Source: Ryuthela nishihirai
Taxonomy: Eukaryota > Arthropoda > Arachnida > Araneae > Heptathelidae
Length of the DNA: 64,000 nt
NCBI GenBank assembly: GCA_038380435.1
Contig: JAWZYU010000034.1
Location: 18,579,404-18,643,403, forward strand
Direction: 5' to 3'
Below the pieces are notes generated by a model. It did not search any database and had not been told where the DNA came from. It saw only the letters and a program-made list of their open reading frames with translations. Shown here piece after piece: positions 1 through 11,400 of the stretch; the stretch's first letter is position 1, and each line of letters begins with the position of its first letter. The position numbers were made by a program, and so were the translations under genes.

Positions 1-3000
1 TGGGAATAAAATAAAACATGTATATCAGTGGTTCTCAACCTCTTATGCTTCACATACCCCCTGGAAATGTGTATGTAACTGGCGTACCCCTTGTATTGAT
101 AGATAAAACTATAGTTATAGTATAACAATGGGAATAAAATAAAACATGTATATCAGTGGTTCTCAACCTTTTATGCCTCACGTACCCCCCTGGAAATGTG
201 TATGTAACTGGCGTACCCCTTGTAAAGATAGATAAAACTATAGTTATATTATAACAATGGGAATAAAATAAAACATGTATTTCAGTGGTTCTCAACCTCT
301 TATGCTTCACGTACCCCCGGGAAATGTGTATGCAACTGGCGTACCCCTTGTACAGGTAGGTAAAACTATAGTTATAGTATAACAATGGGAATAAAATAAA
401 ACATATATATCAGTGGTTCTCAACCTTTTATGCTTCACGTACCCCCTGGAAATGTGTATGTAACTGGCGTACCCCTTGTATAGATAGATAACACTATAGT
501 TATATTATAACAATGGGAATAAAATAAAACATATATATCAGTGGTTCTCAACCTTTTATGCTTCACGTACCCCCTGGAAATGTGTATGTAACTGGCGTAC
601 CCCTTGTATAGATAGATAAAACTATAATTATAGTATAACAATGGGAATAAAATAAAACATGCATTTCAGTGGTTCTCAACCTCTTATGCTTCACGTACCC
701 CCGGGAAATGTGTATGTAACTGGCGTACCCCTTGTACAGGTAGATAAAACTATAGTTATAGTATAACAATGGGAATAAAATAAAACATATATATCAGTGG
801 TTCTCAACCTTTTATGTTTCACGTACCCCCTGGAAATGTGTATGTAAGTGGCGTACCCCTTGTATAGATAGATAACACTATAATTATAGTATAACAATGG
901 GAATAAAATAAAACATATATATCTGTGGTTCTCAACCTTCTATGCTTCACGTACCCCCTGGAAATGTGTATGTAACTGGCGTACCCCTTGCATTGATAGA
1001 TAAAACTATAGTTATAGTATAACAATGGGAATAAAATAAAACATATATATCTGTGGTTCTCAACCTTCTATGCTTCACGTACCCCCTGGAAAAGTGTATG
1101 TAACTGGCGTACCCCTTGTATGATAGATAAAACTATAGTTATAGTATAACAATGGGATTAAAATAAAACATATATATCAGTGGTTCTCAACGTTTTATGC
1201 TTCACGTACCCCCTGGAAATGTGTATGTAACTGGCTTACCTATTGTATAGATAGATAAAACTATAGTTATAGTATAATAATGGGAATAAAATAAAACATA
1301 TATATCAGTGGTTTTCAACCTTTTATGCTTCACGCACCCCCTGGAAAAGTGTATGTAACTGGCGAACGCCTTGTATAGATAGATAAAACTACAGTTATAG
1401 TATAACAATGGGAATAAAATAATACATGTATATCAGTGGTTCTCAACCTCTTATGCTTCACGCACCCCCTGGAAAAGTGCATGTAACTGGCGTACCCCTT
1501 GTATAGATAGATAAAACTATAGTTATAGTATAACAATGGGAATAAAATCAAAACATATGTATCAGTGGTTCTCAACCTTTTATACTTCACGTACCCCCTG
1601 GAAGTGTGTATGTAACTGGCGTACCCCTTGTATAGATGGATAAAACTATAGTAATAGTATAACAATGGTAATAAAATAAAACATGTATATCAGTGGTTCT
1701 CAACCTCTTATGCTTCACATACCCCCCTGGAAATGTGTATGTAACTGGCGTACCCCTTGTATAGATAGATAAAACTATAGTTATATTATAACAATGGGAA
1801 TAAAATAAAACATGTATATCAGTGGTTCTCAACCTTTTATGCTTCACGTACCCCCCGGAAATGTGTATGTAACTGGCGTACCCCTTGTATAGATAGATAA
1901 AACTATAGTTATAGTATAACAATGGGAATAAAATAAAACATGTATATCAGTGGTTCTCAACCTCTTATGCTTCACATACCCCCTGGAAATGTTTATGTAA
2001 CTGGCGTACCCCTTGTACAGGTAGATAAAACTATAGTTATAGTATAACAATGGGAATAAAATAAAACATATATATCAGTGGTTCTCAACCTTTTATGCTT
2101 CACGTACCCCCTGGAAATGTGTATGTAACTGGCGTACCCCTTGTATTGATAGATAAAACTATAGTTATAGTATAACAATGGGAATAAAATAAAACATATA
2201 TATCAGTGGTTCTCAACCTTTTATGCTTTAACGTACCCCCTGGAAATGTGTATGTAACTGGCGTACCCGTTGTATAGATAGATAAAACTATAGTTATAGA
2301 ATAACAATGGGAATAAAATAAAACATATATATCAGTGGTTCTCAACCTTCTATGCTTCACGTACCCCCTGGAAATATGTATGTAACTTTCGTACCCCTTG
2401 TATTGATAGATAAAACTATAGTTATAGTATAACAATGGGAATAAAATAAAACATATATATCAGTGGTTCTCAACCTTTTATGCTTCACGTACCCCCTGGA
2501 AAAGTGTATGTAACTGGCGTACCCCTTGTATAGATAGATAAAACTATTGTTATAGTATAATAATGGGAATAAAATAAAACATATATATCTGTGGTTCTCA
2601 ACCTTCTATGCTTCACGTACCCCCTGTAAATGTGTATGTAAATGGCGTACCTCTTGTATTGATAGATAAAACTATAGTTATAGTATAACAATGGGAATAA
2701 AATAAAACATATATATCTGTGGTTCTCAACCTTCTATGCTTCACGTACCCCCTGGAAATGTGTATGTAACTGGCGTACCCCTTGTATTGATAGATAAAAC
2801 TCTAGTTATAGTATAACAATGGGATTAAAATAAAACATATATATCAGTGGTTCTCAACCTTTTATGCTTCACCTACCCCCTGGAAATGTGTATGTAACTG
2901 GCGTACCCCTTGTATAGATAGATAAAACTATAGTTATAGTATAATAATGGGAATAAAATAAAACATATATATCAGTGGTTTTCAACCTTTTATGCTTCAC

Positions 3001-3222
3001 GCACCCCCTGGAAAAGTGTATGTAACTGGCGTACCCCTTGTATAGATAGATAAAACTATAGTTATAGTATAACAATGTTAATAAAATAAAACATATATAT
3101 CAATGGTTTTCAACCTTTTATGCTTCACGTACCCCCTGGAAAAGTGTATGTAACTGGCGTACCCCTTGTACAGATAGATAAAACTATAGTTATAACATAA
3201 CAATGGGATTAAAATAAAACAT
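1..3222 (-). repeat. Tandem array of 128-bp units derived from a hAT terminus
   Basis: About 25 near-identical units of 128 bp run from the window edge to about 3222; near-identical segments recur at steps of 128 (for example 435, 563, 691, 819). Each unit contains the hAT-like terminus CAGTGGTTCTCAACC, a GTACCCC-rich block, a TAACTATAG-type stretch and an ATAAAATAAAACAT stretch. Read in reverse complement, the unit matches the right end of the hAT element ending at 58382, including its TTTATCTATCTATACAAG and TTCCAGGGGGTACGTGAAGC blocks. Variant units recur in blocks: the segment near 1271 reappears near 2939, about 1.67 kb or 13 units away. Open frames of 61-111 codons on the minus strand are a by-product of the repeat (128 is not a multiple of 3). 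The array continues left of the window. Confidence 0.93.
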
Positions 3223-3356
3223 ATATATACATATTAAATTTTATATTCATAAATTACATATATCGATAAGCCCAAAAATGACATTTTTGCATAGCAGTGT
3301 TACGAACTTTATCGCCTTTTGAGCTCTCACGGCGTACCTGACGTAGAGAACCCCTG
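3223..3356 (-). mobile_element. Opposite terminus of the hAT element that carries the array
   Basis: Read on the minus strand from 3356, this begins CAGGGGTTCTCTACG, followed by GGTACGCCGTGAGAGCTCAA. That resembles the left end of the hAT at 55931, which has GGTACGCCGTGAGAGCTCAA at about 55972. Toward the array it switches to sequence like 58195-58240 of the same element (ATATATGTAATTTATGAATA). The left end and the right subterminal region are therefore joined with the transposase gene missing, and the 128-bp units follow. The simplest reading is an internally deleted hAT whose right end was amplified in place. The other outer end is outside the window, so the 8-bp target duplication (candidate CCCTAAAT at 3357-3364) cannot be checked. 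Confidence 0.75.
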
Positions 3357-3479
3357 CCCTAAATAATGTTTATTTAAAGAGAGAATTGTCAGTTCGTTTA
3401 AAGACATAAGAATGGACTCACTCTGGTGCATTGTATTCTCTCACTCAATGGCTTACAGGATTATAACTACCCACCCCTC

Positions 3480-3665
3480 TGTGGCGTAAAGCCGTGATCC
3501 CATGTGAAAGAGAGCAACACTTGTGCACGTTAAAATAAAAAGCTGGATGGTTTCAGAGGAGACCTCTCTCTTAACAGCTGGATCTATCTCCTTGTATCCA
3601 ACTTCAATACATCGGGATTCATGTGACCTGCCCATTTAGTCCATGATGTGCGCAGAAGTACAATA
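3480..3665 (+). mobile_element. SINE family 1, diverged copy without tRNA head
   Basis: Matches the 3' body of the SINE copies at 21446, 60383 and 61862: GTAAAGCCGTGATCCC, TTGTGCACGTTAAA, GCTGGATGG, CAACAGCTG-like, CATGTGACCTGCCCATTTAG and CATGATGTGC in the same order. The tRNA-like promoter part is absent and the copy is clearly older than the other three. An open frame on the minus strand here is incidental. Confidence 0.75.
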
Positions 3666-4049
3666 ATGCAACGACGTAGAGAGGTTATAGTTACGCATCC
3701 CATTATGTGGATTGTCTACTTTCCGGACTACTGGCCTTGCTAGAATGGGTCTTTATCACAGGAAGAAAGAATGGTACGTGTTACAAAATAATTTCGCAAA
3801 TTCAACAAATTCCATTAAATTTTACTTACTTATATTGGTCATATTGCATCGTAGAAGTCCATTAAAATTTTCCTTCTAAACGTTTCCATAAATTTGCACT
3901 TTAGCTGACTACACGTTACAGCTACCAGAGCGGATGATTAGCAAAAATAAATTCTTAGTAGACTACATTTTGTATCGATTAACAATAGAAGCATTTCAGA
4001 AAGATTGCAATATGGTCTTTCTTAGTTCTAAAAATATTATGGTAGCGAA
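3666..4049. other. Unassigned AT-rich DNA
   Basis: I see no gene, RNA, or recognisable repeat in this stretch between the SINE fragment and the RTE relic. Confidence 0.4.
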
Positions 4050-4400
4050 ATTTAAACCCTTTTGAAACAAGGTAACAAGAAACTTGAAGCTGTTGATTCT
4101 TGTACAGTATCATGGGTGTTAAGGGTTTCAGTATGGAAGTCAACAACCAACTTTGAAATAGAAGTGATAAATAGACAAACGACGTTAACCACCTTTCAGC
4201 AGCATTTAGTGAAAGGAAAACGTGTGCTGCTTTTCAATATACGTTGTTCATATGGTGAACTAGAGAGTCAAGTCATGAAAAGTGTACCTGAAAGCCTCAG
4301 AAAAAAAATGGCGACCTAGGATCTGGTGTCAGACAAACAAGACCATGTTGGAATTAGCTTATAGCGCAAAAACCAAACATCAGTTTTTCAGGATACGTCG
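4050..4400 (+). pseudogene. RTE-type LINE relic, C-terminal part of the reverse transcriptase ORF
   Basis: The start resembles the RTE copies further right: KQGNKKLEAVDSC aligns with KQDNRKLDAFDSRC of the copy ending at 14525. The region near 4276-4330 (VMKSVPESLRKK then WRPRIW in another frame) aligns with the conserved VMNSVPKGLRKKGRPRMRW tail of that family. The frame is interrupted near 4317 and the middle is too diverged to follow. No (TGA)n tail remains. It is an old, possibly different subfamily copy with no coding function. Confidence 0.6.
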
Positions 4401-4455
4401 AGAATTGATTGTTCAATCTGCTGAGTGCATTAATAGCCCATGGCTGCTTGATAAT

Positions 4456-4510
4456 TATATATGTATGTATATATGTGTGTGCTATGTATGTATGTATGTA
4501 TGTATGTATC
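4456..4510. repeat. (TATG)n-type microsatellite
   Basis: ATATATGTATGTATATATGTG then (TATG)6 or so, ending TGTATGTATC. A simple tetranucleotide tract with nothing else recognisable. Confidence 0.85.
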
Positions 4511-6537
4511 AGTGTTATTTATGCATGGTAGCTCTTAATGACATAGAGAAAAAGCAACTGAAACGTCTTGATTTGGAGCTGACTTATTGCCAGAGCAGGC
4601 ACCAGATTTAAACTTCGTACCCTGTTCTTTTTGCTTTCAGAGCAGTTTGCCGGATGATCTGCTACCGGCAAACGGTGACACGGATGACTCAAATTCTGTG
4701 GCTCAACACAAGCGCTTTATTGTCGGCCCAGGTGTCAACGGAATTATTTTCCTCGCAAAAATTACCTCGCTGACAAAAGAATCTTTGTCTTGTGCGACGT
4801 GTGGTCCTCTCTGTGGAGAAGAGAGCGAAATGTGAGCTGTCAGAAGCCGAATAGCTAACGATAGTAAATAGTTGAATGATGCAGTGAAGGGTCACAGATC
4901 GCGGTTTGTTTACAACTATTTGTGACTCTATTTAAGGCGCTTCATCGCGTAAGGGGAGGAGGGGGAGGGGGAAGGGAAGATTTTAATCCAACAGCAAAGT
5001 TTTTTCTTCTCTTGAGTGAAGAGACTCTCTTCCCCGTGCGTTGCATGCCTTGAGGCTTTGGCATGGCATCGCGCACAATGTGCCGCTCCATTTAAGCACT
5101 GACATTCCTTTAAGGTAAAAAACGTGGGTAAGAAATCTCTCCAAGGAGTGAAAGAACGCGAAGAAATGCCGATGCCTCATGACTCAGGTAAGAGAGAGAG
5201 TGAGGTAACTGAAAACGCAAGCTAATAAATTAATGGTGATTTATTTCTTCAAAGAAGTTTCAACTGTAAATTACGTATTAAATTCGCACATTGCCCGCCA
5301 ACGTTTGGCGGGATGGAAATGAATATTTCATTCGGCAGTTTTTAAGGCGAATGCGAATTCTCCTTTAGCTATAGACTCTGTTTTTTTTGACGCAACACGG
5401 TGATTTAAAGGGAAAAAATCTTTTTAAATGGCATATAGGAGGGAAGGGGGGGGGGGGACAAGCATTTGGGTTCTTTCAGCAGGACCCAAGTGCTAAATCC
5501 AGAAACGCGGAAAGACAGGTGAAAATAATGCCGTCTAAAACTATCTCGGATTCTATCAAAGATAGAGGCTTCATTTTCGAATTCATGTGCGATATCGCCC
5601 AAGGGAACCCTGTACGGAAAATTTTGGAACAGATCGGATCATTTTCTGGGAATCCTGGAGGTTCCCAAAATTATGTCTTCCAAATAAACAGTTTTAAAAT
5701 AAAACAATGATTTCAGTGGTGCTGATTAGCAAACTATCTCGTTCGTTGTTGTCGTCGGTCGCCTGCAAATGCGGTCAGAGACAAACACACAGAGGATCCT
5801 GAAATATGACTACTTGTTAACCCTTTCGATAAAGATATCGTTTTCGCTTTTTCTCTCTTCATCTGCAGACATTTAGCTTCTTTCGATTTGTAGATGAATT
5901 ATTATTAATACGTACCAAAGTCGAAAAATATAAACTGCATGCTCATTCTGTTTGAAAATGAGTCTTCCATAATCGCTGATGTGATTTGTGTTCTTGTAGT
6001 TGTGCAGCAGATGGTATCACAACGCAAAGAATAGTCTGGAATTCATTAACAGTCAGGTAAGGGAAAGATTTGAAATAATCAATGGCGGCTCATCACTAAA
6101 TGGGGCACTTTGACTACTACAGGCAGTGCCCGGATGTAGGAAAAAAATTGGAGAGATGCTTGACAATCAATTGAACTGAATAGGACTGAAAAGACGTTTC
6201 GTAATACATAAGTCTTTTCTCTTTTTCAGCTATTCTCAAAACGCATTATTTAACAAAATATTTCGCGAGTAAAAAACAACTCGTGAAGGTGTTTTTGTCC
6301 TTTCCACTTCAATTTAATCTTTTGCCCCTCCTCTGTAACAATTATCCACGGATATATTTTTTTCAATCTTGGTATTTTTAAAAAAAAAAACTATTCCTGA
6401 AAATTATTTCTAATAAATAGGTTTACTTTTTTTCGACTCCTTTCCGATTATGAATTTATATTTATTATTTTAAACTCGTCATAAATTGTCTCTTGAAAAG
6501 TTGCCTATTTTGGTTATATTTAATTTACAATATTAAT
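4511..6537. other. Unassigned stretch with G-rich tracts and a short hairpin
   Basis: No gene or family recognised across 2 kb. Local features only: a G-rich run at about 4953-4976 with four or more G blocks (quadruplex-capable); a perfect 8-bp inverted repeat CCCGCCAA/TTGGCGGG with a 3-base loop at 5294-5312; and a run of 12 G at 5446-5457. The 107-codon frame over 5387-5710 starts at TTG, crosses the poly-G run and resembles nothing I know, so I do not call it a gene. Confidence 0.4.
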
Positions 6538-6547
6538 TTATTATATA

Positions 6548-7578
6548 CTAGCTGAACTTACCCGGCGCTGCCCGGGTGTCACTTTTAACCTGTATATTCT
6601 TCTTTTCACTGCACAAAAGGTAAATTTGTAATCCCCCCCCCCCCCCCCGACATTTTAGCACAGATTTTCAACAGGAAATTTGCTCGGTGTTGACTTGGAT
6701 CGTTGTCGACGTCAGCGAGTACTCGCATAGCCCGTGGCTTAGTTTCTGCGTAAGCTATAGAGATTTTTATTTCCGTTACCATAGATTTTGTCGCCATATG
6801 GCTCCCGCGACATTCGTCCGCACGGTCGAAATTTCCTGCGCAGCGTCCCCCGTGATTGGTTTAAAAATAAGGTTCTCACTTCGCCCGTGGCTTCGTTTTT
6901 ACACAAATTGTCACAGCTCGTGCATTACTTTAATCTGCATATTTTGTTGTTTCGTGCACTAATGGTTAGTTTTGTAAGTATCCCCCCCCCCGACATTTTA
7001 TAACAATTTGAACACGAAGAATTTCCCGGTATTGCAAAGGTCACTGCTGATTCGGCGCGCGCTCTCAGAACCCGTGGCAAACGATCAAATATTTTCATTT
7101 CGTCAGATTTTTGCATTCTGTAATTCCCGACGTACTTCACCGAAATGTCCCAAATTTCTCAGGCGGGTTCCCCGTGCCAGACCCCATTTTTGGTTAGAAA
7201 ATCAGGTCCCTAGCTTCAAAGGAACGCCTAAATAATGCTTTTGAAATTGTGGGGAATCTGCCAACGGCATCAGATTTGCAGCAGGAGATTTAAATGCTAT
7301 TTTAACACTTTACTTTCACAGTTAGAGAGCAGAAAATGGCAACAGTAAATTTGATAGCGATTCTCGTTTCCCGTAGATATAGCATGAATAATATTTTTGG
7401 TTCCAGCAAGCCCCCCTTTTGGACTTTCGACCTGAAATTTGGCACTGCAATCCGGACCACAACCTGAAACATTCTCTGAAACTTTGGAGGGTGTACGTTG
7501 ATTTTCCGATGAGTTACGGCTGCCACAGGAAGACAGACAAACTCACAGACACACAGACACACAGACAGACATCTTCTT
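6548..7578 (+). repeat. 1-kb interspersed repeat with two tandem diverged modules and ACAGAC tail
   Basis: Begins TAGCTGAACTTACCCGGCG, continues with the palindromic CCGGCGCTGCCCGGG, and ends in an (ACAGAC)-rich tract at about 7533-7570 followed by TTATTATATAGA. The opening and the tract-plus-TATA ending resemble a class of non-coding repeats common in arthropod genomes, but I cannot name the family. Two internal modules align with each other: about 6591-6930 and 6930-7215 both contain a GCAC-rich lead, a poly-C run, CCGACATTTTA, a GAATTTCC/GAAATTTGC block and a CCCGTGGC block. TTATTATATA flanks both sides (6538-6547 and 7579-7588), a plausible 10-bp target duplication, though AT-rich enough to arise by chance. 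Confidence 0.6.
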
Positions 7579-8217
7579 TTATTATATAGATATATTATAT
7601 CTATATACAGGGTGTCTCAAAAATATATGTACAAACTTTCAGGGGAGGTAGATAACATCTGGTCTCTAAATGGTAGCTAGGTAGTCCCAGGAAGGAGAGC
7701 TATGCACCAATCCCCTGTAATGATGCACAGAACCGGCCTGGCCTAGCACCTAATGTCCGACCCCGCCTCCTCGTGGTGCAGACTGTTAGTACCTTTCAAA
7801 AGAGATACTCTCTTGTGGAAGTGAACGGAAGTGGAGGAATAACAGATTAGTGTGGCCTACTGATCTGGACATCTATGGCTACTTTTCTTTCTTTTTCTAC
7901 CCTGCTGAGGAGTGGTCAACCACACAGGTTCCTGGTGCTGACCATATAAACCTACTGGACTGGACAGATATATGGCTCTGAGCTTGATTATGGATCCTGA
8001 TTTTCTTGCACTGGTTGGCTTCTGTGGAGGGAAAATCTTACGCTGTGTTTTCTGTTTGTTTGTGGGTTGACAGCCACAAGTGAATAGATTCACAGGATAT
8101 GTTTATCAGCTGGTGGATAATCCTGAGCAGAAGTCATCGCAGGCACCTGAATTCTTTGCTTCTATTCGCATCGTCAAATACCACATTGGAGTAAGTCTAC
8201 CAGTGGGTTTTTGCCCC

Positions 8218-9100
8218 ATGTCTGCGATTAGGGGGCTGTTTGATATTATTGGCATTCCTTCTCTCAATAAACACAGTTTTTTTAAACGTCCCACTAACCA
8301 TTTTCTTTTCATAGGTATTTGGAATGTGAGGACTCTTCACAGAGCTTTTTCTCTTGATTTCCTCACACAAGAATTTCACAGTTATAATTTAGAGGTTCTC
8401 GGCTTGCAAGAGACCAGATGGACAGATAAAGATCAGATTCTTAAAAATAATCTTAAATATTTCTTTTCAGGGAGGGACGACAATAAGCATCACCAAGGCG
8501 TGGGTCTGCTTCTCAGCAGACACGCTAGTGATGCTCTTCTAGGATATGAGTGCATTAATGAAAGGTTTCTTACAGCAAAATTTCAGACAAGCGTTAAAGA
8601 CTTGAATGTTATCTGCTGTTATGCCCCCACTGAGGATGCCCATGAGGATGAGAAGGACAGGTTTTATGGACAACTTCAGGATATTTTGAATTCTGTCAAG
8701 AAAGGAGATATTACCCTCGTTCTAGGTGACTTCAATGCCAAAGTTGGTACTCACTCTGACCATTGGGGTAGAGTAATAGGCCCTTTTGGTATTGGTAGCT
8801 GCAATGGCAATGGGCAACGTCTCCTACAGGTAAGTAAACTCAATGGATTCAGAATAACTAACACTTATTACAAACACCGCGACATACATAAGTACACATG
8901 GGTTTCACCCGATGGGCTGCATATGAATATGATTGATTATATATTAATTAACAGCAAATGAACTTCAAATAGTTCTGTTAAGAATACCAGGTCATATAGG
9001 AGAACTGAAATTGGATCTGACCATTACCTAGTTAAAAGTGTCTTGCAACTTACACTTAAAAAGTGTTGTGCTAGAGTTAAAAAATTACTTTTAATACTGA
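8218..9100 (+). pseudogene. RTE-A apurinic-type endonuclease domain
   Basis: This encodes the APE-like endonuclease that would nick target DNA for reverse transcription. Visible motifs in order: IGIWNVRTLH (about 8313), LGLQETRW (about 8400), CCYAPTE (about 8610), LGDFNAKVG (about 8722) and MIDYILINSK (about 8932). A TGA at 8959-8961 replaces the TGG (W) codon of the sibling copies (INSKWAS). The catalytic GSDHYLV motif at about 9014 is thereby cut off from the rest, so the copy is dead. The first ATG in frame is 8218; the open frame extends further upstream only with a GTG start. The nearest named homologues of such frames are often annotated craniofacial development protein 2-like. Confidence 0.85.
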
Positions 9101-9953
9101 AGCTCTGAAAGACCAAGTTATAACTAAAGCTTACCATGATAGGTTACTTAGTCATTATGACAGTCATGGTTTGCTTACTACTGAAGTTGAGGAAGAATGG
9201 GATCATTATAAACAGGATTTTTTGGACACTAACAGTATTCTTTTAGAAAAAAGGAGCAGAGGAGACAGAATTATTTGAGTGATAAGGCACTTCAGCTTAT
9301 TTCGGAAAGAAAGAACTGTAGGAATGTCCTTAATCAATACCCTACTAGTCCTAATGAAAAGCATTACAGAGAACTTAGTAAACGTGTAAAGGATCAGTTA
9401 GCTGCTGATAAGAATCTTTGGCTTGATGGCTTGGCTGACAAAGCCGAGGAAGCAGTTAGACAGCACAACAGCAGAGAGCTGTACCAGATAGTTCATGTTT
9501 TGTGTGGTAGAAAACGGACAGGTATACAGAGATTGAAGGATAAACAAGGTAAGGTTATAGAAGGTGAGGATTTTGTCATGGCTAGGTGGGCTGAGCATTT
9601 CAGTGATGTTCTAAACAATGTGGTTAGTTCTACTCCCATTGTTTGTAATTATGACAGATGCATTGGTGGCTTTAATGTTGACCCTGTAACACAATCTGAA
9701 GTTATTTTGGCTATTTCTAAACTTAAACTACATAAATACCCAGGGGTAGATGAAATTACTAGCTGGGAACTTTTCGGTTACCACTTCGATGACGGAAATT
9801 CTGAATATCTTTTATGATAAAGGCATGGTTCCTAAGGACTTTACCAGAGCTATTGTTATCCCTATTTTCAAAAAAGGTGATCGCAGATCATGTGATAACT
9901 GTAGGGGTATTAGCCTACTCTCTGTTCCAGGTAAAGTTCTTTCCATGATTGTC
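9101..9953 (+). pseudogene. RTE-A linker and start of the reverse transcriptase
   Basis: The frame over about 9275-9817 encodes the linker between endonuclease and RT (LISERKNCRNVLNQYPTSP, then VKDQLAADKNLWLDGLADKA). It continues in another frame after about 9766 with the RT lead-in ILNIFYDKGMVPKDFTRA, VIPIFKKGDRRSCDN and CRGISLLSVPGKVLSMI. The change of frame near 9766 and the loss of any ATG show decay. The sequence stops at 9953, where the antisense RTE-B tail begins. Confidence 0.82.
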
Positions 9954-10004
9954 ATCATCATCATCATCATCATCGTCGTCGTCGTCGTCGTCATCATCAT
10001 CATC
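9954..10004 (-). repeat. Triplet tail of RTE-B
   Basis: (ATC)n with an internal (GTC)6 block on the plus strand, i.e. (TGA)n with a (CGA)n core in the element orientation. Frames through it give artificial poly-serine or poly-methionine peptides. Confidence 0.92.
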
Positions 10005-11400
10005 AAGCAGCCATGGGCTGCGGAGGACCAACCAGGCCGTGCAATTTAGTTCTCCAAGCAAGTCTATTCTGAGCTACATCTACTGCATCTGGCCACTGCA
10101 CACCAATTCTAACAAGGTCCTGTTTGACATTGTCTGCCCACCGCATCCTAGGTCTCCCCTTCTTTCTGAGGCCTTTAGGCACACTGTTCATAACCTTATT
10201 CGCCAATCTATAATTATCCATATGGGCAACATGACCAAACCAACGGAGTCTCTCTCTGCACAATATGCTGCTTAAAGGAGGTTGCAAACTATTTTGCCTA
10301 ACCTCATCATTAGTTATAAATTTGAACCACCTAATGCCCAAGATACTGTGTAAGCATCTGGAATCAAAAGCATTTAATTTCCTGTTATCTTGTTTACAAA
10401 GTGTCCAAGTTTCACAACCATATCCAACCCTAGAAAGAACATATTATACAGTCTAATTTTAGTCTTCAGGTATATACACTTATTTCTCCACACACTCCAT
10501 AGATTCTTAAAAGTCCCGGCAGCAATCCCTATTCGTCTGTTAATCTCATGCCGCACATCACCATTATCTGTTACATAGCTCCCAAGATAATTAAACTGTG
10601 ACACCTGCTCAAGACTGCAACCATTCAGATTAACTGAATCACAACATGCCTGACCAATTTTCATCACTTTAGTTTTCTCTCTGTTTATAACCAAACCTAC
10701 TCTACTACCAGTCTCATCGACAACTCGAATGAAAGAGTTCATCTCATCAACATCATTTGCCAAACGGGCTAAATCATCAGCATTATCTAAATCAGACATT
10801 TTCGTATCTCCAGCACATTTAAGGCCAAAATCTTTCCCTTGAAATGAATTTCGCACAACATAATCAATAACCAAGCTAAAGAGAAAAGGAAACAAAATGC
10901 ACCCTTGACGAACACCAGAAGTAATGCTAAACAAATTGCTACAAGCCTTACCAACGCTCACACACGACTCAGTGTTATTATAGAGAGCTTTCGTTATGTT
11001 AACTGGCTTGTCTGGTATACCATATGATTTCACAATCAACCACAAATTATGACGATCAGCAGAGTCGAAAGCCTTTTTGAAATCAACAAAGCTAGCAACC
11101 AAAGGTTTCTGAAACTCTGAATATTTCTCAAGAATCTGCCTAAGTGAAAATATCTGATCCACAAATCCCCCACCACTTCTGAATCCACATTATTCATTAC
11201 GCAATTGACTGTCAACCAGATTCTTAATTCTATTAAGCACAATCATGGAAAGAACGTTACCTGGAACAGAGAGTTCACCTTTTTTTAAAAAAGGGATAAC
11301 AATAGCTCTGGTAAAATCCTTAGAAACCATGCCTTTATCATACCAGATATTCAAAATTTCAGTCATTTAAGTGGTAACCGAAACATTACCAGCTCTAAGC
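10005..11400 (-). pseudogene. RTE-B reverse transcriptase and C-terminal domain
   Basis: On the minus strand: MDQIFSLRQILEKY (about 11160), motif A region FVDFKKAFDS (about 11080), motif B SGVRQGCILFPF (about 10910), motif C region LDNADDLARL (about 10785), and REKTKVMKIG. The C-terminal part WFGHVAHMDNYRLANK to GRPRMRW lies in a separate frame at 10003-10341. Motif C reads NADD where the sibling copy C has YADD, a change in the catalytic box, and the frame breaks near 10440. The protein would have copied the element RNA at the nicked target; this copy cannot. Confidence 0.87.

Noticed and set aside
50..3075. Many overlapping minus-strand frames of 61-111 codons with a repeated MLYYNYSFIYLYKGYASY-like sequence
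   Set aside because: They repeat every 128 bp with the satellite unit, shift frame from unit to unit and have no independent coding signal.
5387..5710. 107-codon plus-strand frame with a GGKGGGG stretch
   Set aside because: Starts at TTG, runs through a homopolymer G run, and has no similarity I know.
9949..10275. Poly-serine frame, and poly-methionine frames on the other strand
   Set aside because: Produced by the triplet tail of RTE-B; same for the poly-serine frame at 14364-14699.
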